Shown piece after piece: positions 19,034 to 26,549 of a stretch of 64,000 bases of DNA. The notes below the pieces were generated by a model. The model did no database searches. It worked only from the letters and a program-made list of their open reading frames with translations, and was not told the DNA's origin. Source of the DNA: Alphaproteobacteria bacterium. GTDB lineage: Bacteria > Pseudomonadota > Alphaproteobacteria > Thalassobaculales > Thalassobaculaceae. The position numbers were made by a program, and so were the translations under genes. How positions within the stretch are numbered: position 1 is the first letter of the stretch; the number at the start of each line of letters is the position of its first letter. Location: NCBI GenBank assembly GCA_024742605.1, contig JANSYC010000012.1, positions 1 to 64,000 on the forward strand, written 5' to 3'.

Positions 19034-20256
19034 GCCGCCGACGGATCCATCAGCTCATAGAGGTGGAAACCGCCATAGATCGACGACCGGTCGCGCGCGC
19101 CCAAGGCCTTGCTCTCGGCTTCGTCATAGCGGAAGCGGTTGAGGATCTCGTCCGGCACCCGGCCCGGCAGGATGGTCTCCTCCCCCGCCGTCCGGAAGAT
19201 CACGCGGGTTCCCGGCTTGGCGGTACGCAGAATCTCCTGCCAGAGCTCGGTCAGCAGTTGGTCGGTCATCCAGTCCTGGGCATCCAGCAGCACGTAGCGG
19301 TCGAGCGACTGATCATCCTGGGTCCGCAGGTAGTCGGTAACCGAGGTCTGCTCGAATCGGACCTTGTGCAGTTGGCTGCGCAGCAGGTCGTAATGCCGCT
19401 CTTCGAGATAGCGCGGCACGGCCACCCGCTTGTCCTTGTCGTAGCCCCGCCCGAAGGCCTGCCAGGCAAAGTAGTTGTCCTGCATCGGAAACCCGCAGGC
19501 GAGCCGCTCGAGCCGGGTCCGCATCAGCCCCGCCATGTTGCCGCCGGACGAGGCCGTCAGGGAATCGAACTGCGCCGGCGGAATGCCGAGCCCGAAATAG
19601 CTGACCGGCAACCGGCAGAGGGCCTTGAGAACCCGGGTCTCGAAAATCGGCTCGATCAGGGTTTCGAACATCCAGCGCTGCTCGTCCATATTGCGCGCGG
19701 TGAGGAGTCGGTTGGGATTCCGCCCGGTCAGCTTGGCGACGAGATGCAGCAGGCCGATGAACCGGCCCAGAACCCCATAGCGGTAGATGTTGCGCGCGAA
19801 CAGGTTGATTCGCAGACCCCGGAGGCCGCGCGACATCCAATAATCCCGGGTGATCGGATCAAGCCGGGTCAGCAGATGCTTCTTGAAGGCCCGCACGTTG
19901 CCCTTCTCGTCGGCATATCCGAAGAACCGGAAGAAGCTTTCGTAGTTCGGCAAGGAGGCCAGCGCCGTGGTCTTCAGGCGCCCCAGGGCGATGTGGTGCG
20001 GGTTGAGGTCCACCGCAACGATGTTGGCCGGACTTTCCGTCAGATAATTGAACACGTTGCAGCCACCGGACGCGATCGTGAGGATGCGGCTGTCGGGCGT
20101 CAGGCGCAGGGCCTGAAGGTCGACTTCCGGATCCTCCCAGATCTGCGGGTAGACCATGCCGCGGAACATAAAGGTGAACATACGGTCGAGCAGGCCCCGC
20201 TTGCTCAAACCGTTGCTTCGCATGACCGCAGCCGACACGAGCTCGTTCTTCGACAT
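19030..20256 (-). CDS. btaA: S-adenosylmethionine:diacylglycerol 3-amino-3-carboxypropyl transferase BtaA
   Basis: A 408-residue DUF3419/BtaA protein that moves the 3-amino-3-carboxypropyl group of AdoMet to diacylglycerol, the first step to betaine lipids. Diagnostic stretches are FRGMVYPQIWEDPEVDL (about 31-47), the SAM-binding loop RILTIASGGCNVFNYL (57-72), VAVDLNPHHIALGRLK, and a C-terminal methyltransferase-like part with YVLLDAQDWM and RVIFRTAG. ATG at 20256 follows AAGGAA. It is the first gene of a two-gene operon with btaB. Membrane association is expected from the substrate. Confidence 0.92.
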   Translation of the reverse strand: MSKNELVSAAVMRSNGLSKRGLLDRMFTFMFRGMVYPQIWEDPEVDLQALRLTPDSRILTIASGGCNVFNYLTESPANIVAVDLNPHHIALGRLKTTALASLPNYESFFRFFGYADEKGNVRAFKKHLLTRLDPITRDYWMSRGLRGLRINLFARNIYRYGVLGRFIGLLHLVAKLTGRNPNRLLTARNMDEQRWMFETLIEPIFETRVLKALCRLPVSYFGLGIPPAQFDSLTASSGGNMAGLMRTRLERLACGFPMQDNYFAWQAFGRGYDKDKRVAVPRYLEERHYDLLRSQLHKVRFEQTSVTDYLRTQDDQSLDRYVLLDAQDWMTDQLLTELWQEILRTAKPGTRVIFRTAGEETILPGRVPDEILNRFRYDEAESKALGARDRSSIYGGFHLYELMDPSAA

Positions 20257-20668
20257 TTCCTTGGACCTCTAAGGTTGGGCTGAACGCAGTTTAGCGGAAA
20301 GCCACCAGCGCACTGCCGACTCTTGTATGCGCAACAAAAATTTCATGGAAAAGACTAACACAACTGGCCAGTCAGCGCCCGCCCAACATCCTTGGAAAGG
20401 TCCAATTTCCGTCTGATCTGCAGCGTCACGTCAAACTCAATTATAACTTTAAAATGTGAAACCCCGGGGGCCGTGGCCTCCGGGGTTTCGGTATTCGCTG
20501 TTCGGACCAGGCATCAGGTGGGGAGAGGGGGACGTGCTCTGCGCCCGAAAGCATTTTGAAGATATGCTTTCATAATGTAATGTGCAAGAGGGTTTTTGGT
20601 TCCGAATGAAAATTATTCGCTTTGGAGGCGATACCACCGGAACAAGAATACAGTGCAGGAGGTGCCTG
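20257..20668. other. divergent intergenic region with palindrome and hairpin
   Basis: This 412-base gap separates divergent btaA and a small membrane-protein gene and holds no convincing ORF. It contains a perfect 10-bp palindrome, ACTGGCCAGT (20363-20372), a tandem CGTCACGTCA (20425-20434), an AT-rich patch (20437-20457) and the hairpin listed separately. These are candidate operators or RNA structures. No clean promoter pair could be fixed. Confidence 0.4.
20458..20489. terminator. strong hairpin, possible minus-strand terminator
   Basis: A 32-base nearly perfect inverted repeat: GAAACCCCGG pairs with CCGGGGTTTC, then a G-T wobble and GGCC/GGCC, with a tiny loop. On the minus strand it is followed by CACATTTTAAAG, a weak U-rich tail. 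No gene is visible that it would terminate on that strand, so it may end an antisense or small RNA, or act in a 5' leader. Confidence 0.45.
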
Positions 20669-20902
20669 ATGACGAAACGCGTTTTTACCCGTCGCCGCCA
20701 CGCGGTCAGATCCTCAAGACGTACGGTTCGCGCAGCCGTTTGGTTGGGACTTCCGGTCGCGATCTCGGTGTATCTGTTTGAATGGATGGAGGCTCCGGGA
20801 CTGCCGATCATTGGCCTCGCGGCGTTGATCGGCGTGCTGGTGATCTGGTCGCTCTCGGTCTTTCGGGCTCACGACCTGACCGGAGAATGGCGGTTTTTCT
20901 AG
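20669..20902 (+). CDS. small two-span membrane protein, unknown function
   Basis: A 77-residue protein that begins MTKRVFTRRRHAVRSSRR, so the N-terminus is strongly basic and likely cytoplasmic. Two hydrophobic segments follow (about 25-43 and 48-67, GLPIIGLAALIGVLVIWSL), and it ends GEWRFF. An excellent AGGAGGT ribosome binding site lies seven bases before ATG 20669, which supports expression. A longer open frame upstream lacks such a site. I do not recognise a family. Confidence 0.6.
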   Translation: MTKRVFTRRRHAVRSSRRTVRAAVWLGLPVAISVYLFEWMEAPGLPIIGLAALIGVLVIWSLSVFRAHDLTGEWRFF

Positions 20903-20948
20903 GAGTCGCCTGTTCCAGCACGTGTTGGCGCGGGCCTGAGTTGCATTT

Positions 20949-20987
20949 GGTTAACCGTTAAGCTATTTAGTTTATCGCTTAACCACA
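20949..20987 (+). promoter_or_regulatory. inverted and direct TTAA repeats upstream of the nitroreductase gene
   Basis: GTTAAGC (20957-20963) and GCTTAAC (20977-20983) form an inverted repeat with 20-bp centre spacing, typical of a dimeric regulator. A perfect GGTTAACC palindrome precedes it (20949-20956). TTAACC also recurs as a direct repeat at 20951 and 20979, reminiscent of CtrA half-sites. The cotranscribed MarR protein is the most obvious candidate binder. The start codon is 20 bases on. Confidence 0.5.
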
Positions 20988-21007
20988 TTGCATCTCGGAG
21001 ACCATCC

Positions 21008-22180
21008 ATGCGCCCTCTGCCCCATCTTCCACGCCGCAGGTTCCTGCGGATCGCCGGCGGATCCGCCATCATCCTCGCCGCCACGACCGCCGCCACCTCT
21101 GCCGGTTTCATCGCAACGCGCACCCCGGACCGGGCTCTGGCGCCTTGGAACACCGCCGGAGCGGATCCCGACCCGCGCATCCGCGCCCTCTCCCATGCGA
21201 TCCTGGCGCCCAACCCGCACAACCGGCAGCCCTGGCTGGTGGATCTGTCGGAACCGGGAGCGATCGGCCTGTCCTGCGACCGCACCCGCCTGCTGCCGGA
21301 GACCGATCCGTTCGACCGGCAGATCGTGATCGGGCTGGGCTGTTTCCTGGAGGTGCTTCGTCTGGCGGCGGCAGAAGACCGTTACCAGGCCGAGATCACC
21401 CTGTTCCCCGATGGAGTTCCCGGCCCTCGTATCGACGACCGGCCGGTTGCGATCATCCGCATGCACCCGGACGAGGCCGATCCCGATCCGCTGTTCATGC
21501 AGGTGCCCCACCGGCGGTCGAACAAGGAACCCTACGACACGGCACGTCCGGTTCCGGAGGCGGATCTTGCTGCCCTGATAACCGCAGCGGAGGGTCGGTG
21601 TCGCGCCGAAGGGGCGATCGCACCGGAGAAGGTTGCCCGATTGCGGGATCTGACCTGGCGGGCACACAGGGTCGAGGCGCTGACCCCTGCGAAGATGAAG
21701 GAAAGTGTCGATCTGATGCGGTTCGGAAAGGCCGAGATCAACGCCAGTCCGGACGGCATCGACATGGGGGGCGCGTTCCTCGAGGCGCTGAACCTGATCG
21801 GGGTTCTGACCCCGGAGACGCTGATGGACCCGCAATCGGATGCGTTCTACCGGGGCCTGGAACACTATCGCGGGCTGATGCAGAGCGCGATGGGACATAT
21901 CTGGCTGGTCACGCCCGACAATTCCCGCACCTCCCAGATCGCCGCCGGCGAGGCCTGGGTCCGGACCAATCTGACGGCAACGGCCCTGGGTCTGGCCATC
22001 CACCCGCTCAGCCAGGCGCTGCAGGAATATCCCGAGATGGCCGAGCTGGCCGCCGAGGCGAACCGGGAACTCGGCATCGCGGACGGCGAGCGGGTGCAAA
22101 TGCTGGCCCGGCTGGGCTATGGTCCCGGCCTGCCGCCCAGCCCGCGCTGGCCCCTCGAGACCCGGATCACCCGCAGTTGA
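21008..22180 (+). CDS. Tat-exported Acg-family FMN nitroreductase-like protein
   Basis: A 390-residue protein with a twin-arginine signal peptide (RRRFLRIAGG followed by a hydrophobic stretch to about residue 38). The mature part resembles Acg-type nitroreductase-fold proteins: APNPHNRQPWLV at the FMN site, DPFDRQIVIGLG, HRRSNKEPY, and TNLTATALGLAIHPLSQALQEYPEM in the second half. Such proteins bind FMN, but their physiological substrate is not settled. Export in a folded, cofactor-loaded form fits the Tat signal. The stop overlaps the downstream marR start. Confidence 0.8.
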   Translation: MRPLPHLPRRRFLRIAGGSAIILAATTAATSAGFIATRTPDRALAPWNTAGADPDPRIRALSHAILAPNPHNRQPWLVDLSEPGAIGLSCDRTRLLPETDPFDRQIVIGLGCFLEVLRLAAAEDRYQAEITLFPDGVPGPRIDDRPVAIIRMHPDEADPDPLFMQVPHRRSNKEPYDTARPVPEADLAALITAAEGRCRAEGAIAPEKVARLRDLTWRAHRVEALTPAKMKESVDLMRFGKAEINASPDGIDMGGAFLEALNLIGVLTPETLMDPQSDAFYRGLEHYRGLMQSAMGHIWLVTPDNSRTSQIAAGEAWVRTNLTATALGLAIHPLSQALQEYPEMAELAAEANRELGIADGERVQMLARLGYGPGLPPSPRWPLETRITRS

Positions 22181-22641
22181 GTTCCACCACCGAGCGCCCC
22201 GACCACCTGACCCTGTTCGCGGTCTTCAACGAGATCGCGATCATTGAGCAACTGTCCCGCGCCCGGTTCGAAGAGGTTCTGCCTGACGGATTGAAAATCT
22301 CGCAGTTCGGCGTGCTGAACCATTTCGTGCGGCTGGGCGGGGAGCGGGGCCCGGCCGAACTCGCCCGGGCGTTCCAGGTGACCAAGGCCGCGATGACCAA
22401 CACCCTGGGGCGTCTCGACGCCCGCGGGCTGGTGGAGATCACGCCCAATCCCAAGGACGGGCGCGGCAAACAGGTCAGGATAACGGACCAGGGGCGGGCG
22501 GTGCACGCCGCATCGATCGAGGCCTTGCGGCCATATCTCGAGCACCTCTCGGAAACCTTTCCCACCCAGCGCCTGGCCGCGGTCCTGCCGGTGCTGTCCG
22601 AGCTTCGGGCCTGTCTGGACGCGGACCGCGACCAGGACTGA
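22177..22641 (+). CDS. MarR-family transcriptional regulator
   Basis: A 154-residue winged-helix protein. The recognition region GPAELARAFQVTKAAMTNTLGRLDARGLVEI, followed by the wing PNPKDGRGKQVRITDQGR, is classical MarR, flanked by long helices for dimerisation. I chose the TTG at 22177 because it forms TTGA with the nitroreductase stop and no ATG occurs early in the domain. The frame is open far upstream inside the previous gene without homology. It probably regulates this two-gene operon, perhaps via the inverted repeat at 20957-20983. Confidence 0.85.
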   Translation: MSSTTERPDHLTLFAVFNEIAIIEQLSRARFEEVLPDGLKISQFGVLNHFVRLGGERGPAELARAFQVTKAAMTNTLGRLDARGLVEITPNPKDGRGKQVRITDQGRAVHAASIEALRPYLEHLSETFPTQRLAAVLPVLSELRACLDADRDQD

Positions 22642-22747
22642 GCACGCAACGGGGGTGAAGATCCTTGCCCGCCCCGTATCGGCGGCGCTACGCTCTTGCA
22701 TTCGTCCGTACGCGGACCTCCCTTCTCTCTTTCCTCAGGAGGCGGCG

Positions 22748-24130
22748 ATGCCGTTCCAAGCGAACTCTCCGGCGGCGCGTGATGCGGCGTTTTTCCTGCA
22801 CCCCTACACCAACGCCCGCGCCCATGAAGAAAACGGCCCGATGATCATCGAGCGCGGCGAAGGCGTTTACGTCTACGATGACGGCGGCAAACAGTATCTG
22901 GAGGCGATGGCCGGTCTGTGGTGCGCGTCGCTCGGCTTCAACGAGGAGCGCCTGGTCAAGGCCGCGACCGACCAGATGCGCAAACTGCCCTATTACCACA
23001 CCTTCGCGCACAAGGCGCATCTGCCGGGCATCGACCTGGCCGAGAAGCTGATCGCGACCGCGCCGGTGCCGATGTCGAAAGTCTTCTTCGCGGGTTCCGG
23101 CTCGGAGGCGAACGACACGGTCGTCAAGCTGGTCTGGTACTACAACAACGCCCGCGGCCGCCATGCAAAGAAAAAGTTCATCTCCCGCATCAAGGGTTAT
23201 CACGGCGTCACCGTGGCCTCGGCCTCGCTGACAGGAACGCCGGTCAACCATCCGGGCTTCGATCTGCCGCTGCCGGGCTTCCTGCACACCGCGAACCCGC
23301 ACTACTACCGCTACGGCCTCGAGGGTGAGAGCGAGGAGGCGTTCGCCACCCGGATGGCGGACGATCTGGAAAAGATGATCCTGGAGGAAGGCCCCGACAC
23401 CGTCGCAGCCTTCATCGCCGAGCCGATCCAGGGCGCCGGCGGCGTGATCGTGCCGCCGAAGACCTATTGGGAGAAGGTCCAGGCGGTCCTGAAGAAATAC
23501 GACGTGCTGCTGGTAGCCGACGAGGTGATCTGCGGCTTCGGACGGACCGGCAACTACTGGGGCAGCGAGACCTTCGGCATGAAACCGGACATCCTCAGCT
23601 GCGCCAAGGCCCTGTCCTCGAGCTACATGCCGATCTCGGCGGTCATGATCTCCGACGACGTCTATCAGCCGATCGCCAACCAGTCGAAGGATCTGGGAGT
23701 GCTGGGCCACGGCTACACCTACACCGCCCACCCGGTCTGTGCGGCGGTCGCACTGGAGACGCTGAAGATCTACGAGGAGCGGGACATCGTCGGCATGGTC
23801 CGGTCGGTCTCGCCGCTGTTCCTCGAGCGTCTGCATGCGCTGGGCGATCACCCCCTGGTCGGCGAGACCCGGGGCACCGGCCTGATCGGCGCCGTCGAGC
23901 TGGTTTCGAACAAGGAGACCAAGGAGCCGTTCGCCGCCAATCTGATGGCGGGCGTGCATTGCGCCAACTTCGCCACCAACCATGGCCTGATCGTGCGGGC
24001 CATCGGCGACAACATCGCCTTCACGCCGCCGCTCATCATCACCAACAACCAGGTCAACGAGCTGTTCGACAAGATGCAGCTGGCCCTGGACGACACGCTG
24101 GAAATGCTGAAGAAGGCGGAAGCGGCGTAA
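22748..24130 (+). CDS. class III (omega) aminotransferase
   Basis: A 460-residue PLP-dependent aminotransferase in the SpuC/omega-transaminase group. Landmarks are HPYTNARAHEENGPMII, AGLWCASLGF, the PLP loop FAGSGSEANDTVVKL, YHGVTVASASLTG, EPIQGAGGVIVPP, LVADEVICGFGRTGNYWG and the catalytic Lys in SCAKALSSSYMP. This group acts on putrescine, beta-alanine or other amines with pyruvate; the exact substrate is not determinable. ATG 22748 follows AGGAGG. It is monocistronic, ending at a clear terminator. Confidence 0.88.
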   Translation: MPFQANSPAARDAAFFLHPYTNARAHEENGPMIIERGEGVYVYDDGGKQYLEAMAGLWCASLGFNEERLVKAATDQMRKLPYYHTFAHKAHLPGIDLAEKLIATAPVPMSKVFFAGSGSEANDTVVKLVWYYNNARGRHAKKKFISRIKGYHGVTVASASLTGTPVNHPGFDLPLPGFLHTANPHYYRYGLEGESEEAFATRMADDLEKMILEEGPDTVAAFIAEPIQGAGGVIVPPKTYWEKVQAVLKKYDVLLVADEVICGFGRTGNYWGSETFGMKPDILSCAKALSSSYMPISAVMISDDVYQPIANQSKDLGVLGHGYTYTAHPVCAAVALETLKIYEERDIVGMVRSVSPLFLERLHALGDHPLVGETRGTGLIGAVELVSNKETKEPFAANLMAGVHCANFATNHGLIVRAIGDNIAFTPPLIITNNQVNELFDKMQLALDDTLEMLKKAEAA

Positions 24131-24156
24131 GGGTCCCGTCGAAAATCAGACAATGG

Positions 24157-24184
24157 AAGAGGAGCCATTTAGGCTCCTCTTTCA
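24157..24184. terminator. intrinsic terminator, bidirectional
   Basis: AAGAGGAGCC (24157-24166) pairs perfectly with GGCTCCTCTT (24172-24181) across a five-base loop, followed by TTTC. The reverse strand also ends in T-rich sequence, so it can serve both the aminotransferase gene and the convergent chemoreceptor gene. Confidence 0.88.
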
Positions 24185-24194
24185 TCTCAACCTC

Positions 24195-26084
24195 TCAGCC
24201 CAGCTCCTGCCTATAGGCCAGCCGCAGGTTGCCCCAGATCCGGTCGCGGACCACGATCGGGCAGTCGATCTCCTTCAGCACCTGCGTGTTGCCGCCGCCC
24301 ATGTCGCGGACATAGGCCTGGACCTGATGGGGCGTGGTATTGCGGGCGGCGAGCAGGCCGGCGCGGTCGTCGAAGATCCGGCGGTTGCGGCAATTGGCCG
24401 TGTTCCAGACCGGATCGGCCGGGTTCTGGGGCTTCGAGTAGACCGTGTTGTGGGTCGGCAGGAAGGCGTTGCGGTCCACCGCCGCACAGAACACGATGCC
24501 CTCGGCCTTCTTGACGATCGGCTCCTGGATCGCCGGAAACTCGGCATCGGTCAGGGCGACAAACGGCGTCATGAACTGTTGCGGGTTGGACCCCTCAATC
24601 GGCTCATACAGTTCCCAGAACAGATCCTCCTCGGTGATCCGACGGTTGGCGACGGCGTCGGTCAGGATCCGCGACAATTGGGCGGACCCGTCCCGGCACA
24701 ACTCGATCAGGGGCGCATCCGCCTCCTGGGTCCGTCGCATCACCGCCCGCACCGGCGCGAGGGCTTCCGGCTGACCGGTGTCGAAGCGTAGGTGAAGCCC
24801 CAGCCCGCCGCCGCCGATGGTCTCGACCGGCACCGAGCCGAACGCCGCCGAGTCGAGCGTGCCGTGCTGCCCGCCCACATCGTCGTTGCCGAGGCCCGGG
24901 TGAAACAGCGCCCCCATGGTGGACAGATCGACCACGTGTCCTTTGGAACTCTGGCCCTCCAGGCGCAACTGTGCCTCCAGGCCGACCGGAACCCGGGTAC
25001 CGCCGAAGCCCTCGGTGCCCTCCGCGTCGCCGCTTCGGGTGGTCGCCATCATAATGGCGATCCGGCGCTGCAGATCGCCGATATCGCCGGCCAGACGGTT
25101 GGAGATCTCGCTCAACCGCTCGGAGGTCTGGGTGGATACCCGCGCCACCTCACGCACGGTGCCAAGCTGTTCGGCCACCTGCCCGGTCTCGCTGGACGCC
25201 TCGTTCGCACTTCGGGCGATCTCTCCGGTCGCGGCCCGCTGCTCCGCGGCGGACGCGGCAATGGCGCCGGACCGGGACGACAGATCCTCGATGCTGGTGA
25301 CGATGCCGTTCAGGGCGCCATCGACTTCCTGGGTCGCGACGGAAATCTGCCCGGTGCGTTCGGAAACCGACAAGATGGCGTTCTCGGTATCGCTTGCCAG
25401 CGATTTCACCTCACTGGCCACCACCGCGAAGCCCCGGCCGGCCTCGCCGGCACGCGCCGCCTCGATCGTCGCGTTCAGCGCCAGCATGCGGGTCTGCCCG
25501 GCGATCCGGCGGATCAGATCGGTCACGTCCCCGATCGCCCCGGCACTCTCGTTCAGCCGCCCCATCGCCTGTTTGGCGCGGTCGACATCCTCCTTGGTGG
25601 TCGCGGCCTGATCGGAGGCTCCTTGCGCCTGATTGGTGATTTCCTGGCTGGACGCCTCCAGTTCCTCGGCGGCTCCGGCCACCGTGTTCACACTGACCCG
25701 GGTCGCGTCGGCCGAGGCGGACACCTGTTCGGTGGCCGCACTCACTTCGCCGGAGGCCGTGTCCAGCCTGAGGGCGAGCTGCGCCAGAGTATCGACCAGA
25801 TGACGCACTTCCGACAGGGTGACCGTCATCTCCCGGTCCAGGCTGCCGGTCATCGCCAGCAACCGATCCCGCTCGGCAGCGCTCTCGTCGACGGTGTCCC
25901 CCTCGGAAGCCGAAACCACCTCGAAGGCTTCCCGGATCAGATGGCTGATCTCGGTCTTGCGATCGCCCGCCGACAGACGGCGGTTCTCAAAAACCTGAAA
26001 GATCGCGGTTTCAAGAGCCATCGTCTGTTCAGCATGCTTCGAGCTGATCTCGGTTGAAACCCCCGATGGTCCTGACACCACCAT
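24195..26084 (-). CDS. soluble methyl-accepting chemotaxis protein with C-terminal sensor domain
   Basis: A 629-residue receptor without membrane spans, so probably cytoplasmic. A methyl-accepting helical hairpin spans about 80-345, with the CheA/CheW-contacting tip [30 protein letters not shown] region at 201-230. Residues about 361-455 look PilZ-like ([13 protein letters not shown], then [11 protein letters not shown]), but the RxxxR c-di-GMP motif is absent. The C-terminal 475-629 segment, with [19 protein letters not shown] and YVRDMGGG, matches a Cache/PAS-like domain found in other alphaproteobacterial receptors. ATG at 26084 or at 26021 (MALETAIF) could be the start. No CheR-binding pentapeptide. 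Confidence 0.88.
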   Translation of the reverse strand: MVVSGPSGVSTEISSKHAEQTMALETAIFQVFENRRLSAGDRKTEISHLIREAFEVVSASEGDTVDESAAERDRLLAMTGSLDREMTVTLSEVRHLVDTLAQLALRLDTASGEVSAATEQVSASADATRVSVNTVAGAAEELEASSQEITNQAQGASDQAATTKEDVDRAKQAMGRLNESAGAIGDVTDLIRRIAGQTRMLALNATIEAARAGEAGRGFAVVASEVKSLASDTENAILSVSERTGQISVATQEVDGALNGIVTSIEDLSSRSGAIAASAAEQRAATGEIARSANEASSETGQVAEQLGTVREVARVSTQTSERLSEISNRLAGDIGDLQRRIAIMMATTRSGDAEGTEGFGGTRVPVGLEAQLRLEGQSSKGHVVDLSTMGALFHPGLGNDDVGGQHGTLDSAAFGSVPVETIGGGGLGLHLRFDTGQPEALAPVRAVMRRTQEADAPLIELCRDGSAQLSRILTDAVANRRITEEDLFWELYEPIEGSNPQQFMTPFVALTDAEFPAIQEPIVKKAEGIVFCAAVDRNAFLPTHNTVYSKPQNPADPVWNTANCRNRRIFDDRAGLLAARNTTPHQVQAYVRDMGGGNTQVLKEIDCPIVVRDRIWGNLRLAYRQELG

Positions 26085-26128
26085 GCCCTCCCCGTTTGGT
26101 TAGAGACCAGTGATTTAGCAGACATTGG

Positions 26129-26524
26129 TTGAAAAAATCCAAGATTTCCAGCGACGGCGCGTCGGGAACGTGGCGGTATCGGTTGAGTGGAGAGCAGATC
26201 AACGCGATCCACGGTGCTTCCCTGTCCGGAAGAGCGTTGGCCGATCTGGCTCAGCCGGACCAGGCCACCCAGATCGCGCGGCGCTGGGACCGGTGTGTCG
26301 ACGAGCCGATCGGCTTGAGAGCAAAGGGCCATATTTACGGGAAGCAGCACATCTACGAAGGCGAACGCGTGGTGCTCCCTCTGGCCGGCGACGATCCCGA
26401 GCAATGCTTCATCCTCGGCGTCACCGACGGCGAGTTGTCGCAATACGGCCCCCTGGACAAGGTGGAACCGGGCCACAGGAATGCGGAAACCACGTGGATA
26501 CGGCTTCCGGACCCGGCCGGTTGA
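26129..26524 (+). pseudogene. truncated PAS_5-like gene, possible remnant
   Basis: This 131-codon frame encodes WRYRLSGEQINAIHGASLSGRALADL and VVLPLAGDDPEQCFILGVTD, which resemble the second half of PAS_5 proteins (compare RYRLIGTHITEFLRRDLTGR in the relative at 36.4 kb). The first half of the domain is missing: an in-frame stop at 26111-26113 lies just upstream, and the only start is TTG at 26129 without a good ribosome binding site. It is either a 5'-truncated remnant or a short diverged protein. It is divergent to the chemoreceptor gene and convergent with ppdK. Confidence 0.5.
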
Positions 26525-26549
26525 CCCCCGGCGGGCCCCTCCGATTTAC

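Noticed and set aside
20425-20434. Pho box upstream of btaA
   Set aside because: CGTCACGTCA is a tandem CGTCA, but spacing and sequence do not match TGTCA repeats 11 bp apart.
20449-20811. 120-codon open frame on the minus strand
   Set aside because: It runs antisense to the small membrane-protein gene and through the hairpin, without a ribosome binding site or domain.
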